A stretch of 64,000 nucleotides of DNA from an uncultured Bacilli bacterium (GTDB taxonomy: Bacteria > Bacillota_I > Bacilli_A > RF39 > UBA660): positions 9,167 to 73,166 of the forward strand of contig CANPWX010000001.1 in assembly GCA_947585065.1 (NCBI GenBank). Reading direction: 5' to 3'. Position 1 is the first letter of the stretch. Every line of letters starts with the position of its first letter. Below the pieces are notes generated by a model, which saw nothing but the letters and a program-made list of their open reading frames with translations, was not told the origin of the DNA and did not search any database. A program made the translations under genes and the position numbers. This document shows positions 12,058-20,542 of the stretch, in pieces.

Positions 12058-12462
12058 ATGAACTATTATCCAAATAATAATTTTTATCAAAACTATTCTT
12101 ATGGTAACCAAATCGCACAACAAATACCTACTCTTCAAGGTAAAGTTGTTGATAATGCGGAAATGGTTAGAGTTACAGAAGTGCCATTTGGAGGCTTTGG
12201 AGTTTTCCCAAAAGGTGATTTAAGTGAAGTTTATATTAAATCATGGAATAGTAATGGAACTACTCAAATAAATACATATAGACCTGTTCCTGCTGAGGAG
12301 ATTAAAGAAATAGACCCTCATAAAGAATTAATTGAAAAAATTGATGCTTTAAGTCAAAAAATAGATATGTTAAGCGGCAATGGCGGTCAACCCAGCGCTA
12401 AGCAAGGTACTACGTCCATAACACCGGCTGCCGCAAAGGATGTGAGAGTAAATGCCTATTAG
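12058..12462 (+). CDS. Conserved Firmicutes-phage virion-module protein
   Basis: 134 residues, RBS AAAGGAG at 12040-12046. The Asn/Tyr/Gln-rich start (MNYYPNNNFYQNY) is followed by GKVVDNAEMVRVTEVPFGGFGVFPKGDLSEVYIKSWNSNGT, a pattern I recognise from many Firmicutes phages, and a C-terminal amphipathic helix (ELIEKIDALSQKIDML). Function unknown; it heads a five-gene cluster of small conserved proteins. It overlaps the next gene by 11 bases. Confidence 0.6.
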   Translation: MNYYPNNNFYQNYSYGNQIAQQIPTLQGKVVDNAEMVRVTEVPFGGFGVFPKGDLSEVYIKSWNSNGTTQINTYRPVPAEEIKEIDPHKELIEKIDALSQKIDMLSGNGGQPSAKQGTTSITPAAAKDVRVNAY

Positions 12463-12712
12463 AAATCCTCAACAAATGTTAAACTTAATTAGTGGTCTCC
12501 GCAATCAAGACCCATCTGCTTTTGTACAGAATATGGTTATGGAAGCTGCTAGTCAAGGAAATCCTATTATGCAAAATCTAGCTTCTTTAATTCAATCAGG
12601 CGAGACTAATCAGATTGAATCTATTGTTAGAAATATAGCAAAAGAAAGAGGTATAGATTATGACAAAGAATTTAAAGCCTTTCGTCAAATGTTAGGTTTT
12701 AAAGATAGATAA
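12452..12712 (+). CDS. Small helical phage protein
   Basis: 86 residues, ATG inside the end of the preceding gene, stop TAA. Entirely helical in appearance (NPQQMLNLISGLRNQDP.., LASLIQSGETNQIESIVRNIAKERG). Known as a small conserved hypothetical next to its neighbours in gut Firmicutes phages; function unknown. Confidence 0.55.
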   Translation: MPIRNPQQMLNLISGLRNQDPSAFVQNMVMEAASQGNPIMQNLASLIQSGETNQIESIVRNIAKERGIDYDKEFKAFRQMLGFKDR

Positions 12713-12739
12713 TATCATTTTAAAGAAAGGAGAGTTTGT

Positions 12740-13564
12740 ATGTTTAGCTCAAATAATGGTTACAGCTTAGCTGATATTGCTGCAGCAACTGGAAATAATG
12801 GAAACTCTAACAATGGTTGGGGTGGAGACGGAGCTTGGTGAATTATTATCTTATTCTTATTCGTATTCTGCGGATGGGGAAATAATGGTAATGGATTCGG
12901 CGGAGGTAATGGCGGAGCACAATCTGCTTTAACTCGTGGAGAATTATGCCAAGACATGAACTTTGCTGATTTAGAAACTGCAGTAAGAGGAGTTAATACC
13001 GGATTATGTGATGGCTTCTATGCCATGAATACTGGTATGTTAAATGGTTTCTCAGGATTACAACAATCTTTACAAAGCGGATTTGCTGGAGTAGATAACG
13101 CTATTTGTACTCTTGGATACCAAAATCAAATGGGAGTAAATTCAATTACTCAAGCAATTAATGCAGCTGATGTTAATGCAATGCAAAATACTAATGCATT
13201 AGCCACACAAATTGCACAATGCTGCTGCGATAATAAAGCTCAATTATGTGATTTAAAATATGATTTAGCTACTGATAACTGTGCTTTACAAACATCTATT
13301 GCAAATGCAACAAGAGATATGATTGATAATCAAAATGCTAATACTAGAAGTATTTTAGATTTCTTAGTAAATGATAAAATTTCTACTCTTGAAAATGAAA
13401 ATCAAACATTAAGATTATCTGCTAGTCAACAAGCACAAAACAATTATTTAGTTAGTACATTAAGACCAGCACCAGTACCTGCTTTTGCAGTACCAGCACC
13501 TTATCAATTCACTTCTTGCGGTGGATGCGGATGCGGAAATGGTTTTAATGGAATTAATTACTAA
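12740..13564 (+). CDS. Glycine-rich membrane-spanning phage protein
   Basis: 274 residues read through one TGA=Trp at 12839-12841; RBS AAAGGAGAG at 12725-12733, stop TAA 13562. Layout: N-terminal SLADIAAATGNN helix; Gly/Asn-rich linker; a very hydrophobic Trp-bounded segment (GAWWIIILFLFVFCGWG, ~32-48); Gly/Asn-rich spacer; then a long helical region with NTGLCDGFYAMNTGMLNGF and a Cys cluster (CCCDNKAQLC); and a C-terminal Gly/Cys tail (CGGCGCGNGF). This is a recognisable abundant protein of Firmicutes gut phages of unknown function, probably membrane-inserted or virion-associated. Confidence 0.6.
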
Positions 13565-13595
13565 AATTAATTAAACGAAATGGAGGAAATATAAG

Positions 13596-14024
13596 ATGTA
13601 TGAATTAACTGCAAATGCTTTGCAAACAGTTTTAACAAATCAAAATATTTTATTTACTGAAGTACCTATGTACTCATGTAATAATTCCATAGTTTATAGA
13701 GAAGGAAGCGGACTAGTGAGTCTACGCGGCTTGACATCTTGCCAATGCCGCGCTAGATTCAGAGTTTCATTTGGCGGAAATATTGCTATTCCTGAAGGTG
13801 GAACTGTTGGACCTATCTCTATTGCTATTGCAGTAAATGGTGAATCAATCGCAACTACTACTGCAACAGTTACACCTGCAGCCGCAGAAGAATTTAATAA
13901 TGTAAGTACTGATGTATTTATTGATGTACCTGCAGGATGCTGCTCTCAAATTAGTGTAAAAAATATTAGCACTGAAACTATTGATGTTCAAAATGCTAAT
14001 CTAATTGTAGAAAGGGTGGCGTAA
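13596..14024 (+). CDS. Small beta-sandwich (jelly-roll-like) phage protein
   Basis: 142 residues, RBS TGGAGG, stop TAA. Alternating hydrophobic strands (FRVSFGGNIAIPEGGTVGPISIAIAVNGE.. , VPAGCCSQISVKNIS) resemble the TNF/BclA-like jelly-roll domains found in phage and spore surface proteins. A companion of the glycine-rich membrane protein upstream; likely virion-associated by context. Confidence 0.55.
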   Translation: MYELTANALQTVLTNQNILFTEVPMYSCNNSIVYREGSGLVSLRGLTSCQCRARFRVSFGGNIAIPEGGTVGPISIAIAVNGESIATTTATVTPAAAEEFNNVSTDVFIDVPAGCCSQISVKNISTETIDVQNANLIVERVA

Positions 14025-14025
14025 T

Positions 14026-14634
14026 ATGGAACAATTAAAAGCAATGAAAGAACAATTAACAGCTTGTGTTCAAGCGCAAATTGGTGATTTAAAAAGCGCT
14101 AATGCTGAAGAACTTGGCGAAGCTGTTGATATGATTAAAGATTTGTCTGAAGCTATCTACTATTGCACAATAACAAAAGCAATGGAAGATAGTGATAAAG
14201 AAAAAGAAATGATGAGATATGTAAAACCTATTTACTATTATAATGAAATGGGCGGAAATAAGCCTAGATATTATAATGGCAGCTCATCATACGCTATGTC
14301 TGGACGTGGTGGAAATCAAAGTGGTAGTCGTAGAAATTATAGCGACGGCCGCATGTATTACGATGGAGAAATGATGGAACATTATCCTAGATACATGGAA
14401 GATTCTTATCCAATGGAAATAAGAGATTACCGCGAAGGTAGAAGTCCAGTTAGTAGAAGAATGTATATGGAGTCAAAAGAATTACATCATGATAAAGCAA
14501 AACAAATGAAAGAATTAGAACAATATATGAAAGAATTAAGTGAAGATATAACTGAAATGATAGATGATGCGACTCCAGATGAAAAAGAAATTCTATCTCA
14601 AAAATTAACTACTTTAGCAGAAAAAATTAGATAA
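14026..14634 (+). CDS. Helical phage protein with Arg/Tyr/Gly-rich low-complexity centre
   Basis: 202 residues; its TAA shares bases with the next ATG (ATAATG). Helical ends (EELGEAVDMIKDLSEAIYYC and MKELEQYMKELSEDITEMIDD) flank a disordered centre rich in R, Y, G and M (PRYYNGSSSYAMSGRGG...). Typical member of this small-gene cluster; function unknown. Confidence 0.5.
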   Translation: MEQLKAMKEQLTACVQAQIGDLKSANAEELGEAVDMIKDLSEAIYYCTITKAMEDSDKEKEMMRYVKPIYYYNEMGGNKPRYYNGSSSYAMSGRGGNQSGSRRNYSDGRMYYDGEMMEHYPRYMEDSYPMEIRDYREGRSPVSRRMYMESKELHHDKAKQMKELEQYMKELSEDITEMIDDATPDEKEILSQKLTTLAEKIR

Positions 14635-14939
14635 TGTTTGAAATTAATGGAGAAAAATGGCATATTCAATTCTCATGCCCTTATCACGATATATTCATCA
14701 TGGATAGTGGTGACTACACTATTGGGGTATGTGATGACAAAAGCAAAACTATATATTTAGCTAGTAATTTAAGAGGTAAACTGCTAAAGAAGGTTCTATG
14801 TCATGAGATAGTTCATGCAGCCATGTTTTCTTATAATATAGAATTAGATTACATGCAAGAAGAATTAATGGCAAACATAATTGCTACCTATGGTTCTGAA
14901 ATATTGAAAATTGCAAACGATATATTTAAAAGGCTATAA
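14634..14939 (+). CDS. HExxH metallopeptidase-like small protein
   Basis: 101 residues, start overlapping the upstream stop. VLCHEIVHAAMF carries the HExxH zinc-binding motif, with a downstream E-rich helix (YMQEELMANIIATYG) that could provide the third ligand, as in ImmA/IrrE/SprT-like minimal gluzincins. The N-terminal half has two or three short strands. Last gene of the late plus-strand block; target unknown. Confidence 0.6.
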   Translation: MFEINGEKWHIQFSCPYHDIFIMDSGDYTIGVCDDKSKTIYLASNLRGKLLKKVLCHEIVHAAMFSYNIELDYMQEELMANIIATYGSEILKIANDIFKRL

Positions 14940-14970
14940 TAGATTTATTTCTATCATAGCCTTTTTTTTT
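14926..14970. terminator. Bidirectional terminator between convergent operons
   Basis: Stem built from AAAAGGCTAT...ATAGCCTTTT around a second AGA...TCT pairing; T-run on the plus strand (14962-14970) and an A-rich flank giving a T-run on the minus strand. It separates the convergent late block and the ruvC end. Confidence 0.8.
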
Positions 14971-14972
14971 GT

Positions 14973-15479
14973 TTATTCTCAATTTATTTCATTAGTATCT
15001 ACTTTTACATATTGTGCTAATCCAATACAAATAGCATCTGCTTCATCATCATTAACATCGATATTATATTTTTCTTTAACGAAATCTATATCTGCTTGTT
15101 TAAGAGTCGTTCTCTTTATACCGCGACCATTTTTAATTCCTAATGCAGCGCGTCAAGAGCTAGGATATATATATTCAATATTTATTTGTTGAAAGTTATC
15201 ATGCATCATAAATGCGATCGCAGCCTGAAGCCACATTAACATTTTATGTGTATGAGTATTACCCACTCCATAGCCGCCTTCAGGTCTAACTTCTTCAACT
15301 ATTACTTTTGATATTTGGTATTTATCTAAAATATCTTTTATGCCATCACGCATTATATATATTCTTTTAATTACATCTGTTGATGAAGATGTTATACACC
15401 CGTGGTCAATTAATTCTCCATCTTTAAAAAATGCTCATCCACTTGATTTTGTAGATACATCTAAGGATAAAATATTCAT
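14973..15479 (-). CDS. ruvC: RuvC-like Holliday junction resolvase
   Basis: 168 residues with three TGA=Trp codons. The RNase-H-fold resolvase pattern is present: ILSLDVSTKSSGWAFF at the N-terminus (first catalytic Asp; the Trp of SGW is encoded by TGA), VIVEEVRPE (second acidic residue) and NDDEADAICIGLAQY at the C-terminus (last acidic pair). Resolves branched DNA during phage recombination or before packaging. Preceded by its own promoter at 15507-15535. Confidence 0.8.
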
Positions 15480-15506
15480 ATTTATCACTCCTTTATCTAT
15501 ATCTAC

Positions 15507-15535
15507 ATTATATCATAAAATTCTCGTTATGTCAA
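15507..15535 (-). promoter_or_regulatory. Sigma70-type promoter for ruvC
   Basis: Minus strand: -35 TTGACA (15535-15530), 17-bp spacer, -10 TATAAT (15512-15507). Confidence 0.85.
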
Positions 15536-15540
15536 AAAAA

Positions 15541-15568
15541 GAAGTGATGATTATTTAACATCATCACT
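15541..15568 (-). terminator. Intrinsic terminator of flotillin operon
   Basis: AGTGATGAT/ATCATCACT stem followed on the minus strand by TTCTTTTTTT. The flotillin stop codon lies in its loop, and the T-run abuts the ruvC -35. Confidence 0.8.
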
Positions 15569-17050
15569 ATCTATTATACTTTTTATGTCAGCAGGTTTTT
15601 TATTATCATTTATTAGTTTATTTGCGGCAAAGCCTGCTATAATGCTCTTTAGGTCTAGTCCTAAACTATCTTCCGCAACTTTTAAAACTTGGTCTATTTT
15701 TTGTGTATTATTTTCAATTAGTTTAGAAGATTGGTCACCATACATTGTAATCTTATCAATATTTGATAATGGTGAAGAAATCTCTTTAGCTATTGAAGGT
15801 AATACATTTGTAATCATTTCAACGATAGATGCTTCGCCCATTTTCTTTTGTGCTTCAGCTTTCTTTTCAATACCTTCTGCTTCAGCGATACCCTTCGCGC
15901 GAATACCGGCTGCTTCCGCCTCAAGAATAGCTTTTTTACCTTCAGCTTCTGCCAATAATTTAGCCTTAATACCTTGAGCTTCTAGTTCTGCAGCTTCTTT
16001 ATTTGCTTCTGCTATTGCTATATTTGCTTCCGCTTGCTTTTTAGCCTTTTCAGTTTCAGCTTCAGCTGCTTTAATAGCACGAGTTTTATCTACTTCAGCT
16101 TGGACTTCAGCAGCATATTTTTCTGCATCTGCTTGTTTCTTAATTTCAGCGTCTAATTCTTGTTCCTTTAAAGCAACTTCTTTTTGTTTTAAAGCAGTTA
16201 ATTTTTCAGTTTTAGCAACTTCTGCTTCAACTTGAGCCTCATTAATTGTCTTTTGTTGAATAGCATTTTGGATACCATAAGCAGCGTCCGCATCTGCGGC
16301 TTTTCTATCTTGTTCAATTTTATATTCAGCTTTTTTAATTGATAAATCTTTTTGTTGTTCTGCTATTTTTGCATCTGCTTCTGCTCTAGCGCGAGCTCCT
16401 TCCTCATCAGCGGCCGCTTCCGCAACTTTAATTTCCTTTTCTGCTTGAGCTCTTGCTATTTTAGCTGCTTTTTGGATTTTAACTAAATTATCAATACCTA
16501 AATTTTCAATAGCTTGATTATCATCTGAACAGCTTTGAACATTTAAGTTTACAATTTCAAGACCCATTGCTTTAATATCATCATTTGCATTTTCTTGTAT
16601 TTTTTGTGAAAATAATTGTTTATCATTAACTAATGATACTAACATCATTTGACCAATGATTTCACGCATATTACCTTCAAGAACTTGCTGAACATTAGTT
16701 GCGATATAACTAGCATTTTGGTTTAAGAAATGTCTTGCTGCGACTTGAATTAAATCAGTATCTTGTGGAATTCTGACATTTGCAACTGCATCTACATCGA
16801 CATTAATAAAGTCTTGTGTAGGTACATTATGTGCTTTTACATCAATTTGTATCAATTCAAGAGTAAGTTTATCTACTCTTTCAAAAAATGGTAATCTCAA
16901 TGTTGCTTTACCAATTATTATTCTTGGTTTCTTTTTAAGTCCAGAAATTATGTATACCATATTTGGTGGACATTTTACATAGCTTGCCATTATAATAACT
17001 CCAATAATTAATATGATGGCGCATATTAATCCTATTAAAATTAAATTCAT
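15551..17050 (-). CDS. Flotillin-like SPFH/band 7 membrane protein
   Basis: 499 residues, no TGA codons. The N-terminal hydrophobic anchor (ILIGLICAIILIIGVIIMASY) is followed by a band-7/SPFH domain (PNMVYIISG..KKPRIIIGKATLRLPFFERVDKLTLELIQIDV) and a long Ala/Glu/Lys coiled coil (AEAEGKKAILEAEAAGIRAKGIAEAEGIEKKAEAQ..), ending in a helical C-terminus. Matches bacterial flotillins (FloT/YuaG type) in length and order. Flotillins organise membrane microdomains; carriage by a phage is unusual and suggests membrane remodelling or scaffolding of replication at the membrane (inference). RBS on the minus strand AAGGAG. Confidence 0.9.
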   Translation of the reverse strand: MNLILIGLICAIILIIGVIIMASYVKCPPNMVYIISGLKKKPRIIIGKATLRLPFFERVDKLTLELIQIDVKAHNVPTQDFINVDVDAVANVRIPQDTDLIQVAARHFLNQNASYIATNVQQVLEGNMREIIGQMMLVSLVNDKQLFSQKIQENANDDIKAMGLEIVNLNVQSCSDDNQAIENLGIDNLVKIQKAAKIARAQAEKEIKVAEAAADEEGARARAEADAKIAEQQKDLSIKKAEYKIEQDRKAADADAAYGIQNAIQQKTINEAQVEAEVAKTEKLTALKQKEVALKEQELDAEIKKQADAEKYAAEVQAEVDKTRAIKAAEAETEKAKKQAEANIAIAEANKEAAELEAQGIKAKLLAEAEGKKAILEAEAAGIRAKGIAEAEGIEKKAEAQKKMGEASIVEMITNVLPSIAKEISSPLSNIDKITMYGDQSSKLIENNTQKIDQVLKVAEDSLGLDLKSIIAGFAANKLINDNKKPADIKSIIDSDDVK

Positions 17051-17079
17051 TTCCTTTATCTCCTTTTATCTCCTAAAAA

Positions 17080-17613
17080 TTATCTACCAGTACTTCCAAA
17101 TCCCCCATCACCGCGTTCAGTTTCATCTAAACTATCTTTTTCTTCAAGAGTGATAGGTATATAAGGCATAACAACTAATTGAGCAATGCGGTCGCCGCCT
17201 CTTATGCTTTGAACATCGTTTGTATCATTGTGAAGAGCGACGATTATTTCCCCTCTATAATCTGAGTCTACAACGCCTACACAGTTAGCTGGACGAAGTC
17301 CTTGTTTAGTAGCTAATCCGCTACGGGCGAAGATAGCTCCGAATGTACCTTCAGGTAAAGAAACTGCAATACCAGTATTAATTTTTACTGTATAATGCGC
17401 AGGCACAATTATTTCTACTTCTGAACTAGGTACATAAAGGTCATAGCCTGCGGCTGCTGCGCTTCCTCTAGTTGGTTCTATTGCATCTTCTCTTGTTTTC
17501 ATATAATCTATTGGCATAGAAAAAAAATTTGCGTTTGAAATCGTCATTGCCCCATCTTCATTTACTAAACTTGAATTATCATTAGTTGTATCAATTATAA
17601 TATTATTATCCAT
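17080..17613 (-). CDS. dut: dUTPase
   Basis: 177 residues; hydrolyses dUTP to dUMP and pyrophosphate, keeping uracil out of DNA. All trimeric dUTPase motifs are in order: RGSAAAAGYDLYV, FARSGLATKQGL, NCVGVVDSDYRGEI, GGDRIAQLVV and the C-terminal ERGDGGFGSTGR arm. An N-terminal extension of ~35 residues before the first motif is longer than usual. It lies downstream of small genes in the deformylase operon. Confidence 0.95.
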   Translation of the reverse strand: MDNNIIIDTTNDNSSLVNEDGAMTISNANFFSMPIDYMKTREDAIEPTRGSAAAAGYDLYVPSSEVEIIVPAHYTVKINTGIAVSLPEGTFGAIFARSGLATKQGLRPANCVGVVDSDYRGEIIVALHNDTNDVQSIRGGDRIAQLVVMPYIPITLEEKDSLDETERGDGGFGSTGR

Positions 17614-17631
17614 TATTTATTCTCCTATCTA

Positions 17632-17883
17632 TTAAAATGCACTACCATTGTCATATGTTATATCGACATCTCTATCTGGTTCGTGCTCGTCATTAAATTT
17701 TTTAACTAGAGTCACTTTTCACCAGAAGTCAATTACTTCACCCTTTTGTTTTCTTTCTTTATATTCTACTGTTGATTTAGTTAAAGTATATCCAGGTTCT
17801 TGTTTAGCTTTTTCAATAAAAGCAGTAGCTTCATCTTCAGCACTAAATCTATATACTTCAGTAGTTGTTATTAAAAATTTCAT
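17632..17883 (-). CDS. Conserved small phage protein
   Basis: 83 residues with one TGA=Trp beside a TGG (DF-W-W-KVTL). Starts MKFLITTTEVYRFSAEDEATAFIEKAKQ, then charged strands (VEYKERKQKGEVIDFWWKVTLVKKFNDEHEP). Two-layer alpha/beta appearance. I recognise the type as a frequent small protein of Firmicutes phages with no known function. Its stop is 18 bases before the dut start. Confidence 0.55.
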
Positions 17884-17894
17884 ATTAATTCTCC

Positions 17895-18161
17895 TTATCC
17901 ATTAACTAATTTTATTTCTAATTCATTTTTACCATATTTAGTTATTTCTGCTAATTCAATTTTTTCTTTAATACCTTTTGAAAAATTTTTAGAGCCTATT
18001 AATTGAACTTCTTTTGCATTATATTTAGTTGCAGTTTCAATAATAGTATTTGGCACATTATCTAATTCAACAGAAACAACATCTATTTTATTACCATCTT
18101 CATAAACAAATATATTTTGATTTAAAATAAATGGTTTTATAATACTAACTATTTTTTTCAT
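17895..18161 (-). CDS. Small phage protein of unknown function
   Basis: 88 residues, RBS AAGGAGGAG just upstream of the ATG. Alternating strands and a helix (TIIETATKYNAKEVQLIGSKNFSKGIKEKIE) suggest a compact alpha/beta fold. No recognised family; part of the tightly packed def-dut operon. Confidence 0.5.
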   Translation of the reverse strand: MKKIVSIIKPFILNQNIFVYEDGNKIDVVSVELDNVPNTIIETATKYNAKEVQLIGSKNFSKGIKEKIELAEITKYGKNELEIKLVNG

Positions 18162-18173
18162 AGTCTCTCCTCC

Positions 18174-18578
18174 TTAAAAATCTGCTATAACTCCAGCGTC
18201 ATATGGAAAGAAATAATATACAAAAGCCTCTTCATCTATATTCATCCATATTTCAATAGCGTCTTTATCTTTTGTTAAATCAATAGCGCATATCTTTCCT
18301 CTATTAGTTAAACATTCATCGATTAGACAATCTACGCATCTGATTTGAGTTCCGTTATGTTTGACATTTCCGCCTGCTAAATGAAAATCAAATACTGTAT
18401 AGTCTTTTTTTTCATTACATAATAACATATAATAAAAGTTTTTAGTATCTATAATAAAATTTTTAATTATTTCTTTTTTACTATTGATAGTTCCTTCTGA
18501 TAATGCAGGTAAATTTTTTACTATATTTTTATTTATATCATAAAGATTACCTATTACTACTTGTTTTTCTTCTTCCAT
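18174..18578 (-). CDS. Hypothetical protein with CVDC motif
   Basis: 134 residues, overlapping the upstream gene by 22 bases. A short Cys cluster (IRCVDCLIDECL) and later a single Cys (KICAID) could bind metal. Acidic, strand-rich C-terminus (EEAFVYYFFPYDAGVIADF). Function not recognised. Confidence 0.45.
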   Translation of the reverse strand: MEEEKQVVIGNLYDINKNIVKNLPALSEGTINSKKEIIKNFIIDTKNFYYMLLCNEKKDYTVFDFHLAGGNVKHNGTQIRCVDCLIDECLTNRGKICAIDLTKDKDAIEIWMNIDEEAFVYYFFPYDAGVIADF

Positions 18579-19486
18579 AATCTAATTCTCCTTTTATTAT
18601 TAAGTATATCTTTTGTTACATAATTTTTTGAAGTTGCTAAATGATCTGCATCGATGCCTTCATAAATTACATATTCTAAAAATTTTCTTTCATCTTCATT
18701 TAATATAATATGATTTTTATTATTTTCATAATATTGGTATGGACGGTCATTAAATTTATAACCCATTGCTAGCCAATCTAATACATTTTCTAATACATCA
18801 AGGACTTGTTCATCATCATTTTTATTAAATGTTTTTTTATTTTGTCTATGTTGCCAATGATGTGAATTAACTTGCCAATGATGTTGCCAAGCCTTTTCAA
18901 AAGCATTTTTATTTTCTTCTTTTTCTTGTTGAGATATAGGGAAAAAATTTTTTCTATAAGGCTCAAATTCTTCTATCGAATATTTGCTAGCATCATGACA
19001 TAATACTCTATTATGTAATTTATTTAATAAATCTTCTCCACCAATTTGAAAAATTATATGATTATTTTTCATTTCATCGAATGCTTTTAAAATATTATTT
19101 TTATGTTCTTTAATGTATTTTTTATATAATTCTGTATTCTTTTTTATTTTAAAATATTTTTTTATATTTAGTATATTGTATTTTATTTTATTTGGAAAAC
19201 TTAAAATAAAATAGCCTATTGATAAAAATTTATTTTGTTTATTTTCAAAATCTGAATTCATAGTACGTTTTCTAAACAAATGTAATTTATATAAATTATT
19301 ATGTGCTATTCATTCATTTATAAAAAATTTAATATTTCTTTTAGTTTCAAAAGCAGTATTTTTTTCTAATATTTCTTTAATAATAATTTTCATTTTATCA
19401 ATATTTTTCATTTGATAACTATTAAAAATAGTTATTATTTTTGAATTGTATTTAATAGTTAAGCCTTTTATTTTTGTTGTTTTCAT
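18557..19486 (-). CDS. DUF5662-family protein
   Basis: 309 residues from ATG 19486 (RBS GGAGG seven bases upstream), read through one TGA=Trp at about residue 61; stop TAG. The C-terminal half carries VLCHDASKYSIEEFEPYRKNFF and WQHHWQVNSHHWQH, the His/Asp pattern of DUF5662, a family of putative HD-like metal proteins common in phages of gut Firmicutes. The N-terminal ~140 residues are Lys/Asn/Ile-rich and not recognised. Confidence 0.65.
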
Positions 19487-19495
19487 AAAAACCTC

Positions 19496-19942
19496 CTATT
19501 CAGTATATACTTTGCAACTACCACTAAAATGGTCTATTTCATGTTGTATTATATCACTCATTCTTCCACCTTCGGCTAATTCTTTAATGTTTCCATTTTC
19601 ATCTGTATAAGTACACCAAACTTTTTGATATCTAGTTATTTCTTTATAAACACTTGGTACACTTAAACATCCTTCAATATATTTTTCTTCTCCGCGAGTT
19701 CTAGTTATTTTTGGATTAATTAAAACATATTCTTCTCCACCCCAAGAGCAAATACAAATTTGTTTTGGTTCTCCTATTTGAATTGCGGAAATGCCTTTCC
19801 CATTGTGGACTGAATGTAATGTATCTTTCATATCCTGAATAAGGTTTTTTATATCATTATTAATTTCAGTTACTTCTTCGCTTGTTTGTTTTAATATTTC
19901 TCTATCTTCTTTATTTCTATAAACTAATATTCTTCTTATCAC
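19496..19942 (-). CDS. def: Peptide deformylase
   Basis: 148 residues from GTG 19942, giving MVIRRILVYRN, the usual deformylase start; AAAGGA lies nine bases upstream. The in-frame ATG at 19960 would sit only about five bases from the expected transcription start of the 19972-20000 promoter, so it is less likely. All three family motifs are present: GKGISAIQIG, EGCLSVP and QHEIDH (metal-binding His pair). Removes the formyl group from nascent proteins; the phage also encodes an initiator tRNA (60149-60226). Confidence 0.93.
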   Translation of the reverse strand: MIRRILVYRNKEDREILKQTSEEVTEINNDIKNLIQDMKDTLHSVHNGKGISAIQIGEPKQICICSWGGEEYVLINPKITRTRGEEKYIEGCLSVPSVYKEITRYQKVWCTYTDENGNIKELAEGGRMSDIIQHEIDHFSGSCKVYTE

Positions 19943-19971
19943 TTTACCATTTCCTTTCATTTTATATAAAT

Positions 19972-20000
19972 ATTATATCATTTATTTTTAAAAAAGTCAA
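19972..20000 (-). promoter_or_regulatory. Promoter for def-dut-flotillin operon
   Basis: -35 TTGACT (20000-19995), 17-bp spacer, -10 TATAAT (19977-19972) on the minus strand, immediately behind the nrdG terminator. Confidence 0.85.
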
Positions 20001-20039
20001 AAAAGAGGTTAAACTTTTTGATACAGTTTAACCTCTTTT
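20001..20039 (-). terminator. Intrinsic terminator of nrdDG operon
   Basis: 15-bp stem AAAAGAGGTTAAACT/AGTTTAACCTCTTTT with a 9-nt loop; the nrdG stop codon is inside the stem. Confidence 0.88.
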
Positions 20040-20542
20040 GTTTTTAAACTTTTTTGGACATCTATAACTCTTTGATTGCGGGAACCGCGTAGCCAGAGCG
20101 TAATGTCTCGTTCTGATTGAATATATGGCCCATCTATTAAAACATCAATTTTAGATAGTATTGTATGTAAGATAAACTCATCTCTGATTAGATCTTCCCA
20201 AACATAGCCTGTTCACAAGAATATACGCGTGTTTGGGCAATCTTGTTTAATCACATCAAGGATTGCCGCCGTATTCACAACGTTATCATTATCTTTCCAT
20301 AATGGCTCGCCACCAAGAATACTTAAATTTCTTTGAATACCATTAGCTGTTAAATCTTTTTTAATAGTATCAATCAATTTACTCGTCCACATTTCATCTC
20401 CATAGCTACTATCTCAGGCTTCTGGGTTATGACACCCAGGACAATGGAGAGGGCAACCAGATAGGAAGACACTTACACAAGTGCCTTCGCCATTAACTAT
20501 GTCGTTTGGATTGATACCAGCAACATGAACCATGCCTGTCAT
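20009..20542 (-). CDS. nrdG: Anaerobic ribonucleotide reductase activase
   Basis: 177 residues; radical SAM enzyme that installs the glycyl radical on NrdD. The Fe-S motif CPLHCPGCHNPEA (three Cys) lies at ~35-45; two TGA=Trp codons follow (HNPEA-W-D and IFL-W-TGYVWED), both at Trp positions typical of the family. ILGGEPLWKDN corresponds to the conserved GGEP motif. Its ATG overlaps the nrdD stop (TAATG), so the two subunits are translationally coupled. Confidence 0.92.

Noticed and set aside
14911..15977. Plus-strand frames over ruvC and flotillin
   Set aside because: Shadows of strongly supported minus-strand genes.
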